From NCBI RefSeq assembly GCF_030445035.2, contig NC_080694.1, forward strand, positions 69,083,147 through 69,147,146: 64,000 bases of DNA. Direction: 5' to 3'. Position numbers and translations under genes: made by a program. Source of the DNA: Dasypus novemcinctus. Taxonomy: Eukaryota; Chordata; Mammalia; Cingulata; Dasypodidae. This document shows, piece by piece, positions 21,683 through 32,659 of this stretch; the stretch's first letter is position 1; each line of letters begins with the position of its first letter. Under the pieces are notes generated by a model, which searched no databases, was not told the DNA's origin, and saw only the letters and a program-made list of their open reading frames with translations.

Positions 21683-22633
21683 ATGACCAGAAAGCAACAA
21701 AAATTGACAAACCAAATCAGTAATCAGGAAAACATGGCTGAATCCAATCAACAAACTAAAAATCAGGAAGGGGAGCAGAACTTCGCACAAGCAATGAAAG
21801 ACCTCAGAACATTTATCACCAACATATTTGATGAAGTAATGAAAGAGGTTAACAACATGAAGACAACACTGGGAGGGGAAATTGCAGACATACGCAAAAA
21901 CATAACAGACATGATGGGAATGAACACCACAGTTCAAGAAATCAAAAATACACTTGCAGCAAATATCAACAGACTAGAAGAGGCAGAGCAGAGAATTAGT
22001 GATGTGGAAGACAGTACATCAGAAATCAAACAGATAGTAGAAGGGGTCAATAAAAAGATAGAAAAAATCCAGCTAGGATTTAGGGACCTGAATGAGAATG
22101 CAAAATGCTCAAATATACATATTATAGGTATTCCAGAAGGAGAAGAGAAGGGAAAGGGGTCAGAAGGAGTGTTGCAGGAAATAATGGTTGAAAACTTCCC
22201 AAATCTACTGAAAGAGACAGACGTACATATCCAAGAAGCACAGTGCACTCCACTGGTCATAAACCCCAACAGGCCCACCCCAAGACATATACTCATCAAA
22301 TTATCCAATGCTCAACACAAAGAGAAAATCCTAAAAGCAGCAAGAGAAAAGAAAACCATCACATACAAGGGAAGCTCCATAAGATTAAGTGCTGATTTCT
22401 CATCTGAAACCATGGAGGCAAGGAGGCAGTGGTATGATATAGTAAAGGTACTAAAGGAAAAAAATTTCCAACCAAGAATACTATATCCAGCTAAACTAAC
22501 ATTCAAACATGATGGAGAGTTCAAAATATTAACAGATAAACAGAAACTGAAAGAGTATACCAACAAGAATCCTTCCCTTCAAGAAGTTCTAAAGGGAGTT
22601 TTGCAGGAAGAAAGGAAAAAACAGGACAGGTAG
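21683..22633 (+). CDS. L1 ORF1 protein, intact (316 aa)
   Basis: RNA-binding protein that coats L1 RNA, forms trimers and acts as a nucleic-acid chaperone in the L1 ribonucleoprotein. The ATG at 21,683 opens MTRKQQKLTNQ. Residues about 20-130 form heptad-like, charged coiled coil (EIKNTLAANINRLEEAEQRI). An RRM-like domain starts near residue 142 with NIHIIGIPEGEEKG. The C-terminal domain holds ETMEARRQWYDIVKV, YPAKLTF and LTDKQKLKEY, all conserved in L1 ORF1p. It ends at a TAG (22,631-22,633). The length is usual for the family, with no stops or shifts. ORF2 follows after 92 bp. Confidence 0.92.
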   Translation: MTRKQQKLTNQISNQENMAESNQQTKNQEGEQNFAQAMKDLRTFITNIFDEVMKEVNNMKTTLGGEIADIRKNITDMMGMNTTVQEIKNTLAANINRLEEAEQRISDVEDSTSEIKQIVEGVNKKIEKIQLGFRDLNENAKCSNIHIIGIPEGEEKGKGSEGVLQEIMVENFPNLLKETDVHIQEAQCTPLVINPNRPTPRHILIKLSNAQHKEKILKAAREKKTITYKGSSIRLSADFSSETMEARRQWYDIVKVLKEKNFQPRILYPAKLTFKHDGEFKILTDKQKLKEYTNKNPSLQEVLKGVLQEERKKQDR

Positions 22634-22725
22634 AGTTGGAGGAGAGTATAAGAGCAACAAAAAAAGACAAACTAGACGGGGAAAAAATACAAACAAAATA
22701 TGACAAACACAAATCCAATAAAAAT

Positions 22726-25700
22726 ATGGCTAACACAAATAATTCCTTGAAAGTAATAACACTGAATGTCAATGGATTAAACTCACCTATCAAAAGATTC
22801 AGACTGGGACATTGGATAAGGAAATATGACCCATCTGTATGCTGTCTACAAGAGACACATCTTAGACCCAGAGACGCATGAAGATTGAAAGTGAATGGCT
22901 GGAAAACAATCATACAAGCAAACAATAACCAAAAACAGGCAGGAGTAACTATATTAATATCAGACAAAATAGACTTTAAATGTGAAACAATTGTGAGAGA
23001 CAGAGAAGGATACTACATTTTAGTGAAAGGGAAAATCTGTCAAGAAGATCGAACAATCATAAATATTTATGCTCCTAACAAGGGTGCCTCTAAGTACATG
23101 AGACAAACGCTGGAAAAACTAAGTGAAACAATAGATGCATCTACAATTATAGTGGGGGATTTTAATACACCACTATCTACCTTGGACAGAACATCTCAAA
23201 AGAGAATCACTAAAGAAACAAAACATTTGAACAGTATATTAGAGGAGTTGGAACTAATAGACATATATAGATCATTACACCCAAACACAGCAGGATATAC
23301 ATTCTTCTCAAGTGCACATGGATCATTCTCCAAGATAGACCATATGCTAGGCCACAAAGAAAGGCTGAATGAATTCAGAAAGATTGAAATCATACAAAAC
23401 AATATCTCTGACCACAGTGGAGTCAAGCTGGAAATTTGCAAGGGACAGAGGCCCAGGTTTCACACCACGATTTGGAAATTAAACAGCACACTCTTAGAAA
23501 AACAGTGGGTCAAAGAGGAAATCTCAAAAGAAATCAATGACTACCTTGAAACAAATGATAATGATAACACAACATACCAAAATTTATGGGATACAGCAAA
23601 AGCAGTACTGAGAGGGAAATTTATAGCCATAAATTCATATATCAAAAAAGAAGAAAGAGCAAAAATTGAAGAATTAACTGCACATTTGAAGGAATTAGAA
23701 AAACAACAACAAAGTGACCCAACAGGAAGAAGAAGGAAGGAAATAACAAAGATAAGAGCAGAACTAAATGAAATAGAAAATAAGAAAGCACTTGAAAAGA
23801 TAAAGAAGACCAAGAGCTGGTTTTTTGAGAAGATCAACAAAATTGACAAACGTTTAGCAAGACTAACAAAGAAAAAAAGAGAGAAGATGCAAATACACAA
23901 AATAAGAAATGAGAAAGGCGATATCACCACTGACCCCACAGAAATAAAGACTATCATAAGAGGATACGTTGAAAAACTATATTCCAACAAAAATGACAAT
24001 TTAGAGGAAATGGACAAATTCCTAGAAACACATAAGCAACCCATATTGACGAAAGAAGAAATTGATGATCTTAACAAACAAATTACAAGCAGAGAGATAG
24101 AATCAGTCATTAAAAATCTCCCAACTAAGAAGAGCCCAGGGCCAGACGGCTTCAGAGGTGAATTCTACAAAACATTCCAGAAAGAACTAACACCAATCCT
24201 GCTGAAACTATTCCAAAAATTCAAAACAGATGGAACATTGCCGAACTCCTTCTATGACGCCAAAATTACCCTAGTACCAAAGCCAAACAAAGACACCACA
24301 AAAAAGGAAAATTACAGACCAATTTCTCTAATGAACCTAGATGCAAAAATACTTAACATAATACTTGCTAATCGTATTCAACAACACATTAAATGAATTA
24401 TACACCACGACCAAGTGGGATTTATTCCAGGTATGCAAGGATGGTTCCACATAAGAAAATCAATCAACGTAATACACCGTATAAACAGATTGAAGGAAAA
24501 AAATCACATGATTATATCTATAGATGCAGAAAAAGCATTTGACAAAATACAGCACCCTTTCTTGATAAAAACACTCCAAAAGATTGGAATACAACGAAAT
24601 TTTTTGAACATGATAAAGAGTATATATGAAAAACCTACAGCCAACATTGTTTACAATGGAGAAATCCTAAAATCCTTCCCTCTAAACTCAGGAAAAGACA
24701 AGCATGCCCATTGTCTCCGCTCCTATTTAACATTGTCTTAGAAGTACTTGCTCGAGCACTGAGGCAAGAACCAGATATAAAAGGCATTCAAATTGGAAAG
24801 GAAGGAGTCAAAATTTCATTATTTGCAGATGACATGATCCTATACATAGAAAACCCTGAGAGATCTACAACAAAGCTTCTAGAATTCATAAATGAGTTTA
24901 GTAAAGTTGCAGGTTATAAGATCAATGCGCAAAAATTAGTAGCATTTCTGTACACCAATAATGAGCAAGATCAGGAGGAAATCAAGAAACAAATACCATT
25001 CACAATAGAAAATAAAAAAATCAAATACTTAGGAATAAATTTAACAAAAGAGGTAAAAAACTTATACACCGAGAACTATACAAGACTGTTCAAGGAAATT
25101 AAAGAAGACCTAAATAAATGGAAGAATATTCCTTGTTCATGGATAGGAAGACTGAATATTATCAAGATTTCTATCCTACCAAAACTGATCTACACATTCA
25201 ATGCAATCCCAATAAAAATCAACACAGCCTTCTTTAAGGAACTAGAAAAACTAAATATGAAATTTATTTGGAAAGGAAAGAGACCCCGAATAGCCAAAGA
25301 CATACTGAAAAAGAAAAACGAAATTGGAGGAATCACACTACCTGACTTCAAAACATACTACAAAGCTACAGTAGTGAAAACAGCATGGTATTGGCATAAG
25401 GAGAGACACACAGACCAATGGAATTGAATTGAAAACTCTGATATAGAACCTCACATATATAGCCATATAATATTCGATAAAGCCACCAAACCCTCTCAAC
25501 TGGGAGAGAGTGGCCTATTCAGCAAATGGTGCTGGGAGAACTGGATATCCATATGTAGAAGAATGAAAGAGGATTACCATCTCACACCTTATACAAAGAG
25601 CAACTCAAGATGGATCAAAGACCTAAATATAAGAGCCAAGACCATAAAAACCTTGGAAAGCAGTGTAGGGAAACATCTACAGGACCTTATAATAGGAAAT

Positions 25701-26543
25701 GGCTTCATGAATATCACACCAAAAGCACGAGCAGCAAAAGAACTAATAGATAAATGGAACTTCCTCAAAATTAAAGCCTTCTGCACCTCAAAGGAGTTTG
25801 TTAAGAAAGTAAAAAGGGAGCCTACACAGTGGGAGAAAATATTTGGCAACCATATATCTGATAAGAAACTTATAACTTGCATATATAAAGAACTCATATA
25901 TCTTGAAAATAAAAAGATAAACAACCCATTTAAAAAATGGTAAAAAGATTTAAACAGACACTTCTCCAAAGAAGAAATACAAATGGCTAAAAAGCACATG
26001 AAAAAATGCTCCAAATCTCTAGCTATCAGGGAAATGCAAATCAAAACTACAATGAGATACCATCTTGCTCCCATAAGATTGGCAGCTATAAAAAAAACAG
26101 AAGAATACAAATGCTGGAGAGGATGTGAAGAAAGGGGAACACTCATCCACTGCTGGTGGGAATGCAGAAGGATCCAACCATTCTGGAGGACAGTTTGGCG
26201 GTTTCTCAAAAAGCTAACCATAGATTTGCCATATGATCCAGCAATACCACTGCTGGGTATATACCCAGCAGAACTGAAAACAAGGACACAAACCGATATA
26301 TGTACACCAATGTTCATAGCAGCATTGTTCACTATCGCCAAAAGTTGGAGTCAACCCAAATGCCCATCAACAGATGAGTGGATCAATAAAATGTGGTATA
26401 TACACACAATGGAATACTACGCGGCTGTAAGAACAAATACACTACAAACACACGTGATAACATGGATGAATCTTGAGAACCTTATGTTGAGTGAAGCAAC
26501 CCAGGCATTGAAGGACAAATACTACATGACCTCAATGATATGA
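22726..26543 (+). pseudogene. L1 ORF2 (endonuclease-reverse transcriptase), broken
   Basis: Would encode about 1,270 residues: AP-type endonuclease, reverse transcriptase and a C-terminal Cys domain for target-primed reverse transcription. ATG 22,726 opens MANTNNSLKVITLNVNG. Endonuclease marks are [36 protein letters not shown] and ISDHSGV. The RT region has [29 protein letters not shown] and the catalytic LFADDMILY near 24,825. The end has a CX3CX7HX4C knuckle ([18 protein letters not shown]). Lesions: TGA 22,879, TGA 24,394, a 1-nt loss near 24,690 just before the PLSPLLFN block, TGA 25,425 and TAA 25,941. Catalytic residues remain readable, but no full protein can be made. Confidence 0.92.
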
Positions 26544-29310
26544 AATAAACAAGCTGCCTCAGAGAGCTAGAGACTGAACGATAGGCTTACAGGAAATCGG
26601 AGGGTGGAGGAAGGATGTGAGCCGATGTCTGCAGGGGTGGAATTTATGATGAGCTGGCGGTAAGTATGAACACAAAGAAGAGATAAAATGGGGGCAAGGG
26701 GTTGCCTTTGGGTGGGGCTTTGCGGGTTTGAGGGGGGCTGGGGATGGGCGGATGGGTAATATTGCCCAAAAAGTGGGGGGAGGGAGGGGTAGCATACGAA
26801 CACAGGAGAGTGTCAGGTGTTGGTTGAGAGTAAAATGCTGAAAAAATCATATCAAAATATAATTAAGAGGGTTACCTGTTTAGGATGCTCGGAAGGGATG
26901 GTCCGATGCGGGACGGGCTCCGGGGGAATGTCTGAATGCTCATTTTGCCAGAGTGGGTGATACCATTGGGTAGAGACCCAAGTAGTGAGAGTGGGGGTGG
27001 ACCCACATCCTGGGGAGGCCCAATGCCATCAAATAGAGGGAACTGTATCTTTCGAGAGAAAGGGTGGCTCCCAGGGCATTGGGGCAGCTGAGCAATTTAG
27101 GACCTGAACACTGTTCCAAGTATCTCTGGACATGGCTCCTCGGGAAACGGAGGTTGGCTGTCACTGTGGGCCCCAAGGGGAGTGGAAAATGGATGTTAAA
27201 TGTGTGAAACCAAGGTAAATGTGGGGTAAGAGAGGAGTTTCGTGAGAGTACACAAGGATGGATATAAAATATGTAATATTACATCATAAACATATAGGGG
27301 ATGACAGAATGATAATGTAAACCATAATGTAAAACATAGGATAACTAAAAATGTTAGAAAACTGCATGTCCTAAAGTATGCACCACAATGTAAGCACAGA
27401 TGTCACCTGGTTTGAAAGCTATTGTCTCAGACTCTGCACATCACTTTAAGTAAATATGTTGTGAATAGGTTGTAAGAGTATCGCTGTGGAAGGGAAAAGG
27501 TTTTGTGGTGGATGTGTGGGAGTGCTGTATATTGCATACATGAATTGCTGTGGTCTAGGGCTCTTGTGAAGAGAAGTTCAATAATTAGGGGGAAAAAAAA
27601 AAAGGAAAAGAAAAAGATAGGATGTAGAATTTTTCCAAGTCAACACGTATTCTATATCTAACCTTTAAACCCATCGCTATATCCCCTTTTGCTAGTAAGA
27701 GATCCTGACATGATATTGGGGCTTCAATATTCAGGAAGTTCTGGATCCCAGATTGGTCCAACAATGGCAGCAGAGGAATACTGGTATAGGATACTATTGA
27801 CAGGGGATATATGGCTGACAGGGAGCTATACAGGGCATATGTCCAGGGTGCATGGTAATGTTTGGATATACTCATAGTGGCAACAATTAAAAACTAAAGC
27901 TGGGGGTGTACTGGGTCCCTGGCCGGGGGTGCTGTGCCGTGGTCCCTAGGGGAGCAGCAGCAGTCCCCCAAGTGCAGCGGCAAGGACCGAGAAGGAATGA
28001 AGGTCCAACAGTGAGCCCCTGATACTAATGACTATGCTTGTGAGCCTATATGCCTGAAATAAGAACAAGGCCTAGAGCAGCACTGTGCCTGGGAATTTCC
28101 TCCTGACAGCCTTCATGTTACTCAAATGTGGCCAGTCTCGAAGCCTAACTCAGCATCTAAATGCAATGCCTTCCCCCCAGCGTGGGTCATGACACCCGGG
28201 GATGAGCCTCCCTGGCACCGAGGGATCACTATCAACTAACAACTGATAATGCAACTGGAAAATGACCTTGAATTGAAGGTTCAATGCGGATCAGTAGAAT
28301 ATCCCTGTCTACATAGAATAATATGACTTTAAAATGCTGTTTGATCTAATGTAAGGGGGAAATAGAAAGGAGAAATGAGTTTATATGGCTATGAGTCTCT
28401 AAAAAAAAAAGTCTGGAGGCTGTCAGAAGGATTTCCCTTATGCACAACTGAGCAGAGTCTAAGAGACAGATAAAGTAGATACAATCCCCAGGTATTGGTT
28501 CCTTTGAGGGCTAAAGGGACCAACGGGTTCTACGGTCATGGCAGATAGGGTTCACTGCCATGTCAGATGGCCCTTCTTTGGAGCTGGTGTTTCTGCGTGA
28601 TGAAACTGGATCCAGAGGGGATCTCTTTTCATAAGACTATCATGCTACTTTACTGGGATTGTAGTTGGTATTGGGGTTTAAGATATATTTAGGGGATTGA
28701 ATCTTTTTACTGACAATATGATAGCCAGGCCCTGAGCCTCAACAGACTCCAGCTCCTACAATCTGAATTATTGGACTCACCTCACTCAGCTAAGATGGAG
28801 TTGAAGAAGGACAACCACCACACCATGGAGCCTAGAGTGCCTACAACTGAAAGCAAGAGTATTGCATCCAGTAACCATGTGGAATCTGAGCCTCCTCTTG
28901 ACATAGAGGTGCAATGGACACAACCAATCCAAGGACCTCAGAGAAAAGGTGGCAATGGAGTGGGAAAAGTGGACATGGTGGCTGATGGGTATGGGGAATG
29001 GCAGGAGGAGATGAGATGTGGGGGCGCCTTTGGGACTTGGAGTTGCCCTGGATGGTGCTTCAGGGGCAATCACCGGACATTGTAGATCCTCCCAGGGCTC
29101 ACTGGATGGAATGGGGGAGAGTGTGGGCCATGATGTGGACCAATGACCATGAGGTGCAGAGATACCCAGAGATGTACTTACCAAGTGCAATGGATGTGTC
29201 ATGATGATGGGAGTGAGTGTTGCTGGGGGGGGAGGGGTGCAGTGGGGGTGGTGGGGTCGAATGGTACCTCATATTTTTTTAATGTAATATTTTTACAAAA
29301 TCAATAAAAA
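26544..29310 (+). mobile_element. L1 3' UTR, 2.8 kb
   Basis: Follows the ORF2 stop. It starts G-rich (polypurine GGTGGGGGG-type runs at 26,690-26,800), then mixed sequence, and ends with TCATATTTTTTTAATGTAATATTTTTAC before the A tail. The same sequence recurs at 33.83-36.03 kb (minus), 41.1-43.69 kb, 46.66-46.93 kb (minus), 59.5-60.1 kb and 61.93-62.42 kb, which defines it as part of the lineage's L1 and not a chance flank. Confidence 0.85.
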
Positions 29311-29329
29311 AAAAAGAATACAGAAAAAA

Positions 29330-29340
29330 AATATGTTACC
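29330..29340 (+). repeat. Target site duplication, right copy
   Basis: AATATGTTACC, identical to 19,582-19,592. Confidence 0.9.
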
Positions 29341-31080
29341 ATCAAGTCCAACCATTTCCAATATTTATACTGGACTTTATTAAACAATCTACATACATCC
29401 AACATCTTCACTCCTTCTCACCCCACTTTCCATTTCCCACTAATCTATACTTCAGAGTGCAAATCCATAATTCTAGTCATTATATTTAGCTAATATTAGT
29501 GAGACCATACAATATTTGTCTTTTGTGAATGGCTTATTTCAATCAATATAATATCCTCAAGGTTCCTCCATGTTTTCATTGCTTCCCCAGTTGATTTCTT
29601 CTTACAGCTGTGAAGTATTCCATTGTATGAATACACCACTTGTTTTTTATCCATTTATCAGTTCAGGACACTTAGGTTGTTTCCATCCTTTAGCGATTGT
29701 GAATAAAGCTGCTATGAATATCGGAGTGCAAATAGCTGTTCATGTCCTTGCTTTCAGTTTTTCTGAATATATTCCTAGTGGTGGGATTGCTGGATCATAT
29801 GAAAGTTCCATATTTAGCTTCCTGAGAAACCGCCAGATCATCTTCCACAGAGTTTGCACCATTTTACAGTCCAACCAACACTGAAGGAGTGTTCCCATCT
29901 CTCCACATCCTCTCCAGGGCTTGATGTTTTCTATTCTTTTAAGAGTGGCCATTCCCTATGGTGAGAGATGATATCTCATGGTGGTTTTGACCTACATTTC
30001 CTTAATAGCTAATTATGTGAACTTCTTTTCATGTATCTTTTGGCCTTTTCTATTTCCACTTTGGAAAAATGTCTGTTCAAATATTTTGCCCATTTTTTTG
30101 GTCTTTATTTATTTTTTTAATATTACATTAAAAAAATATGAGGTCCCCATACACCCCCCACCCCCCTCATTGCCCATTTTTTAATAGGGTGGTTGGTCAT
30201 ATTGTCTTTAAGGTGTGCAATCTCTTTATATAACATGGAGAGAAATCCCTTATCAGATATATGGTATCCAAAGACTTTTTCCCATTGAGTTAGCTGCCTT
30301 TTTACTTTCTTGACAATGTCTTTTGAAGAACAAAAGTATTCAATTTTGAGGCTGTTCCATTAATCTATTTTTTCGTTTGTTCCTTCTGCTTTGGGAGTAA
30401 GGTCCAAGAAACCACCACCAAGAACAGGATCTTGAAGATGTTTCCCTACATTTTCTTCTAAGAGTTTTATGGTTCTACTTTTTACATTTAGGCCCTTGAT
30501 TCACTTTAAATTAATTTTGAATAAGCTGTGAGATAAGGGTCCTCTTTCTTTCTTTCTTTGGGATATGGATATCCAGTTCTCCCAGCACCATTTTTGAACA
30601 GGCTGTTCTGACCCAGCTGAGTGGGTTGACAGCCTTGTCAAAGATCACTTGACCGTAGATGGGAAGGTCTGTTCTGAACTCTAGATTTGGTTCCATTGGC
30701 CAATCCTTTTATCTTTATGTCAGGACCATGCTGTTTTTTCCCCTGTAGCTAGATAATATGCTTAAAGCCTGGAAGTGAGTGTCCTCCAACTTTGTTCTTC
30801 TTTTTAAAAATATGTTTGGCTATTTGGGGACCCTGACTCCTTCAGATAATTGGCTTTTCAAACTCTACCAAGAAGGGTTTGGGAATTTTTATTAGGATTG
30901 TATTAAATCTGTAGCTCAGTTTGGGTAGAATTGACATCTTAATGATATTTAGTCTTCCAACATATGAACATGGAAATGTCCTTCCATTTATTATCATTGG
31001 TTTCTTTCAGCATTGTTTTATGGGTTTCTGAATACAGATCTTTATGTCCTCAACTAAATTTATTTCTATTTGACCAGGCA
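29341..31080 (-). mobile_element. Older L1, ORF2 C-terminal half (antisense)
   Basis: Continuation of the element broken at 19,592. Minus-strand translation gives ORF2 C-terminal pieces such as KIENIKPWRGC-like and YDPAIPPLGIYSEKLKART (29,950-29,740), then upstream ORF2 text up to about 31,050. It carries multiple frame breaks. It was the target of the younger L1 and of a tiny L1 insertion at 30.1 kb. Confidence 0.75.
30100..30169 (-). mobile_element. 70-bp 5'-truncated L1 3' end with 13-bp target duplication
   Basis: Plus-strand text TAATATTACATT and ATATGAGGTCCCCATACACC is the complement of the last bases of the long L1 3' UTR, with a T-run for the poly(A) tail. TTGCCCATTTTTT occurs on both sides (30,086-30,098 and 30,170-30,182). 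This is a minimal retrotransposition product. Confidence 0.75.
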
Positions 31081-31440
31081 GAGTTTCCATACACTGCCCC
31101 ACCCCTCATGCATCTTTCCATATTAATGTTCTCCAATACTGTGGTAGTTCGGTATCATTGATGAACCAGTGTCTCTATAATTATATCACTAATTATATTC
31201 CACAGTTTACATTAGAGTTCAGTCTTTGTAGAATACAGTTTTGTTTGCTTTTTATGTTATTATTCTGGCAACATATGTACAGAACAAAATTTTCTATTTT
31301 AACCACTCTCAAATCATGACATTTATTACACCACAAGGTTGTGCTGCCATAACTTCCACCTCTTACTAAAACTCTTCCATCACCCATCACCTTAAATGAT
31401 AGTAAATATATTGTGATCCTCTTGGATCCCAGCTCTCTGA
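31081..31440 (-). mobile_element. Ancient L1 3'-end-like sequence, antisense
   Basis: Words such as ATATTCCACAGTTTACATTAG and AGTTCAGTCTTTGTAGAATACAG resemble the complement of old L1 3' UTRs as I know them. It could also be unrelated AT-rich sequence. Confidence 0.4.
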
Positions 31441-31474
31441 GCCCCTCCAACCATGCCTGTCTTTCTACCCCTCA

Positions 31475-31690
31475 CAGGATCAGATGGATTTCAAGAAACA
31501 ACAGGTAGAAACAGCTGTGGAGAGGCTGCAGCTGGAGCTGGGGACAGCAGCGCCTCCTGCCGGCCAAGCCGAGGGAGCTGGAGCAGGTCCTGCAGGAGTT
31601 CAAGGACTAAATTTGGAAGGTCCCTGAGGAAGTCACTGGTTTGGTCAAGGAGCTGGAGAAATGTTGGCCACCAGCACTCACCAGCACTTG
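31475..31690 (+). pseudogene. TRIM15-like coiled-coil exon relic
   Basis: Plus-strand translation over two frames reads QVETAVERLQLELG, then after a +1 shift QQRLLPAKPRELEQ, a stop, and EEVTGLVKELEKCW. This follows the coiled-coil exon of TRIM15 (RING/B-box/coiled-coil/B30.2 family) in order and spacing, as I remember that protein. A splice-acceptor-like CCCCTCACAG precedes it. A frameshift near 31,545, an in-frame stop TAA at about 31,607 and a short internal deletion make it non-functional. TRIM15 sits in the class I region in other mammals, which fits. I could not assign further exons with confidence; 32,830-33,000 (QLQLVRKVK, KELQEQAIQQ) may be another remnant. Confidence 0.5.
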
Positions 31691-31994
31691 AACCCCTAAA
31701 AGTGAGGGACTCCTTGCCACATGGGATAGAAGAGGAAGACAGAAAGCCCTTTGGGGGGATGCTGGAGAGAGGGAGGAGGGGCTGGAGATTATTTCTAATG
31801 GGAGATTGAAGGATATCTGACTCCTGCCCAGAGAGGAGACAAGGATGATGATGCAGTGACTGCCCTGGTCACACTGTGTCCTCTTAGGGCACTGGCGAGA
31901 CTCTTGGGACTGAGATGGCCCTTCTAGCTCTGTGGTCCTGGCAAGTTTCTTAGTCTCTGTGGACAAGGGAGTACAAATAGCACTTCCTCACAGG

Positions 31995-32656
31995 GCTGTT
32001 GCTAAGATTATGAGAACTAATCCAGGTATATGCTCAGCGTATTGCTCATTATAAGAACTAATCTAGGTAAATGCTCAGTGTGTTGCAGAGATTATGAGAG
32101 CTAATCCAGGTAAATGCTCAGTGTGTTGCTAAGATTATAAGAACTAATTCAGGAAAGCAGATGTGGCTCAAGAAATTGGGCTCCCATCTACTATATTGTA
32201 GGTCTAGGATTCAATACCCAGGGCCTCCTGGCCCGTGTGGCAAGCTGGTACATGCTGAGGGCTGTCCCATGCAAGGAGTGCCACCCACACAGTAGTGCAG
32301 CCCTCCCAGGAGTCCCACCCACATGGAGAGCTGATGCACCGAGATGCAACAATAAGAGACACAGAGAAGAGACAATAAGAGACAGCAAACTATGGAGCTG
32401 AGGTAGCATAAGAGAAGGGTCACCTCTCTCCCACTCTGGAAAGTTCCAGGATCGATTCCCAGAGCTGCCTAATGAGAATACAAGCAGACACAGGGGAACA
32501 CACAGTGAACGGACACAGAAAGCAGACAACAGGGGAAGGGGGGAGAAATAAATAAATAAATCTTTAAATAAAAGAAGAAGAAAAAGTAATCCAGGTAAAT
32601 GCTCACCGTGTTGCAGAATTATAAGAACTAACCCAGGTAAATGCTCAGTGTGGTCC
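31995..32656 (+). repeat. ~43-bp minisatellite split by a SINE
   Basis: Units of AGAACTAATCCAGGTAAATG plus GCTCAGTGTGTTGCTAAGAT-like text occur near 32,012, 32,054, 32,096 and 32,139, then after the SINE near 32,583 and 32,626. The spacing is 42-43 bp. The SINE landed inside the array. Confidence 0.75.
32153..32576 (+). mobile_element. Dimeric DAS-related SINE
   Basis: Head AAAGCAGATGTGGCTCAAG, B-box region AGGATTCAATACCC, a second head-like GAGGTAGCATAAGAGA with CCAGGATCGATTCCCAG at 32,400-32,465, then ACAGGGGAAGGGGGGAGAAA and TAAATAAATAAATCTTTAAA. Two tRNA-like modules in one unit distinguish it from the copy at 4.2 kb. Confidence 0.78.
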
Positions 32657-32659
32657 CAG

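Larger units (their letters stand above)
19593..29329 (+). mobile_element. Full-length 9.7-kb L1
   Basis: Complete element: 5' UTR 19,593-21,682, ORF1 21,683-22,633, ORF2 22,726-26,543 (broken), and an unusually long 3' UTR from 26,544 to AATAAAAAAAAAA and a mixed A tail at 29,329. It begins GTCGGAGTTGGGGCAAGATGG. Identical 11-bp target duplications flank it. Human L1 is about 6 kb; the difference comes from a 2.1-kb 5' UTR and a 2.8-kb 3' UTR. The perfect duplications and intact ORF1 point to a fairly recent insertion, into an older antisense L1. ORF2 lesions show it cannot mobilise by itself now. Confidence 0.93.

Noticed and set aside
22726-26543. A functional reverse transcriptase
   Set aside because: Four in-frame stops and a frameshift break ORF2, although catalytic motifs remain readable.
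26540-29330. A separate gene or second repeat after the L1 ORF2 stop
   Set aside because: The same sequence follows L1 or stands alone as truncated L1 3' ends at several other places, and the target duplication lies only after it, so it is 3' UTR.
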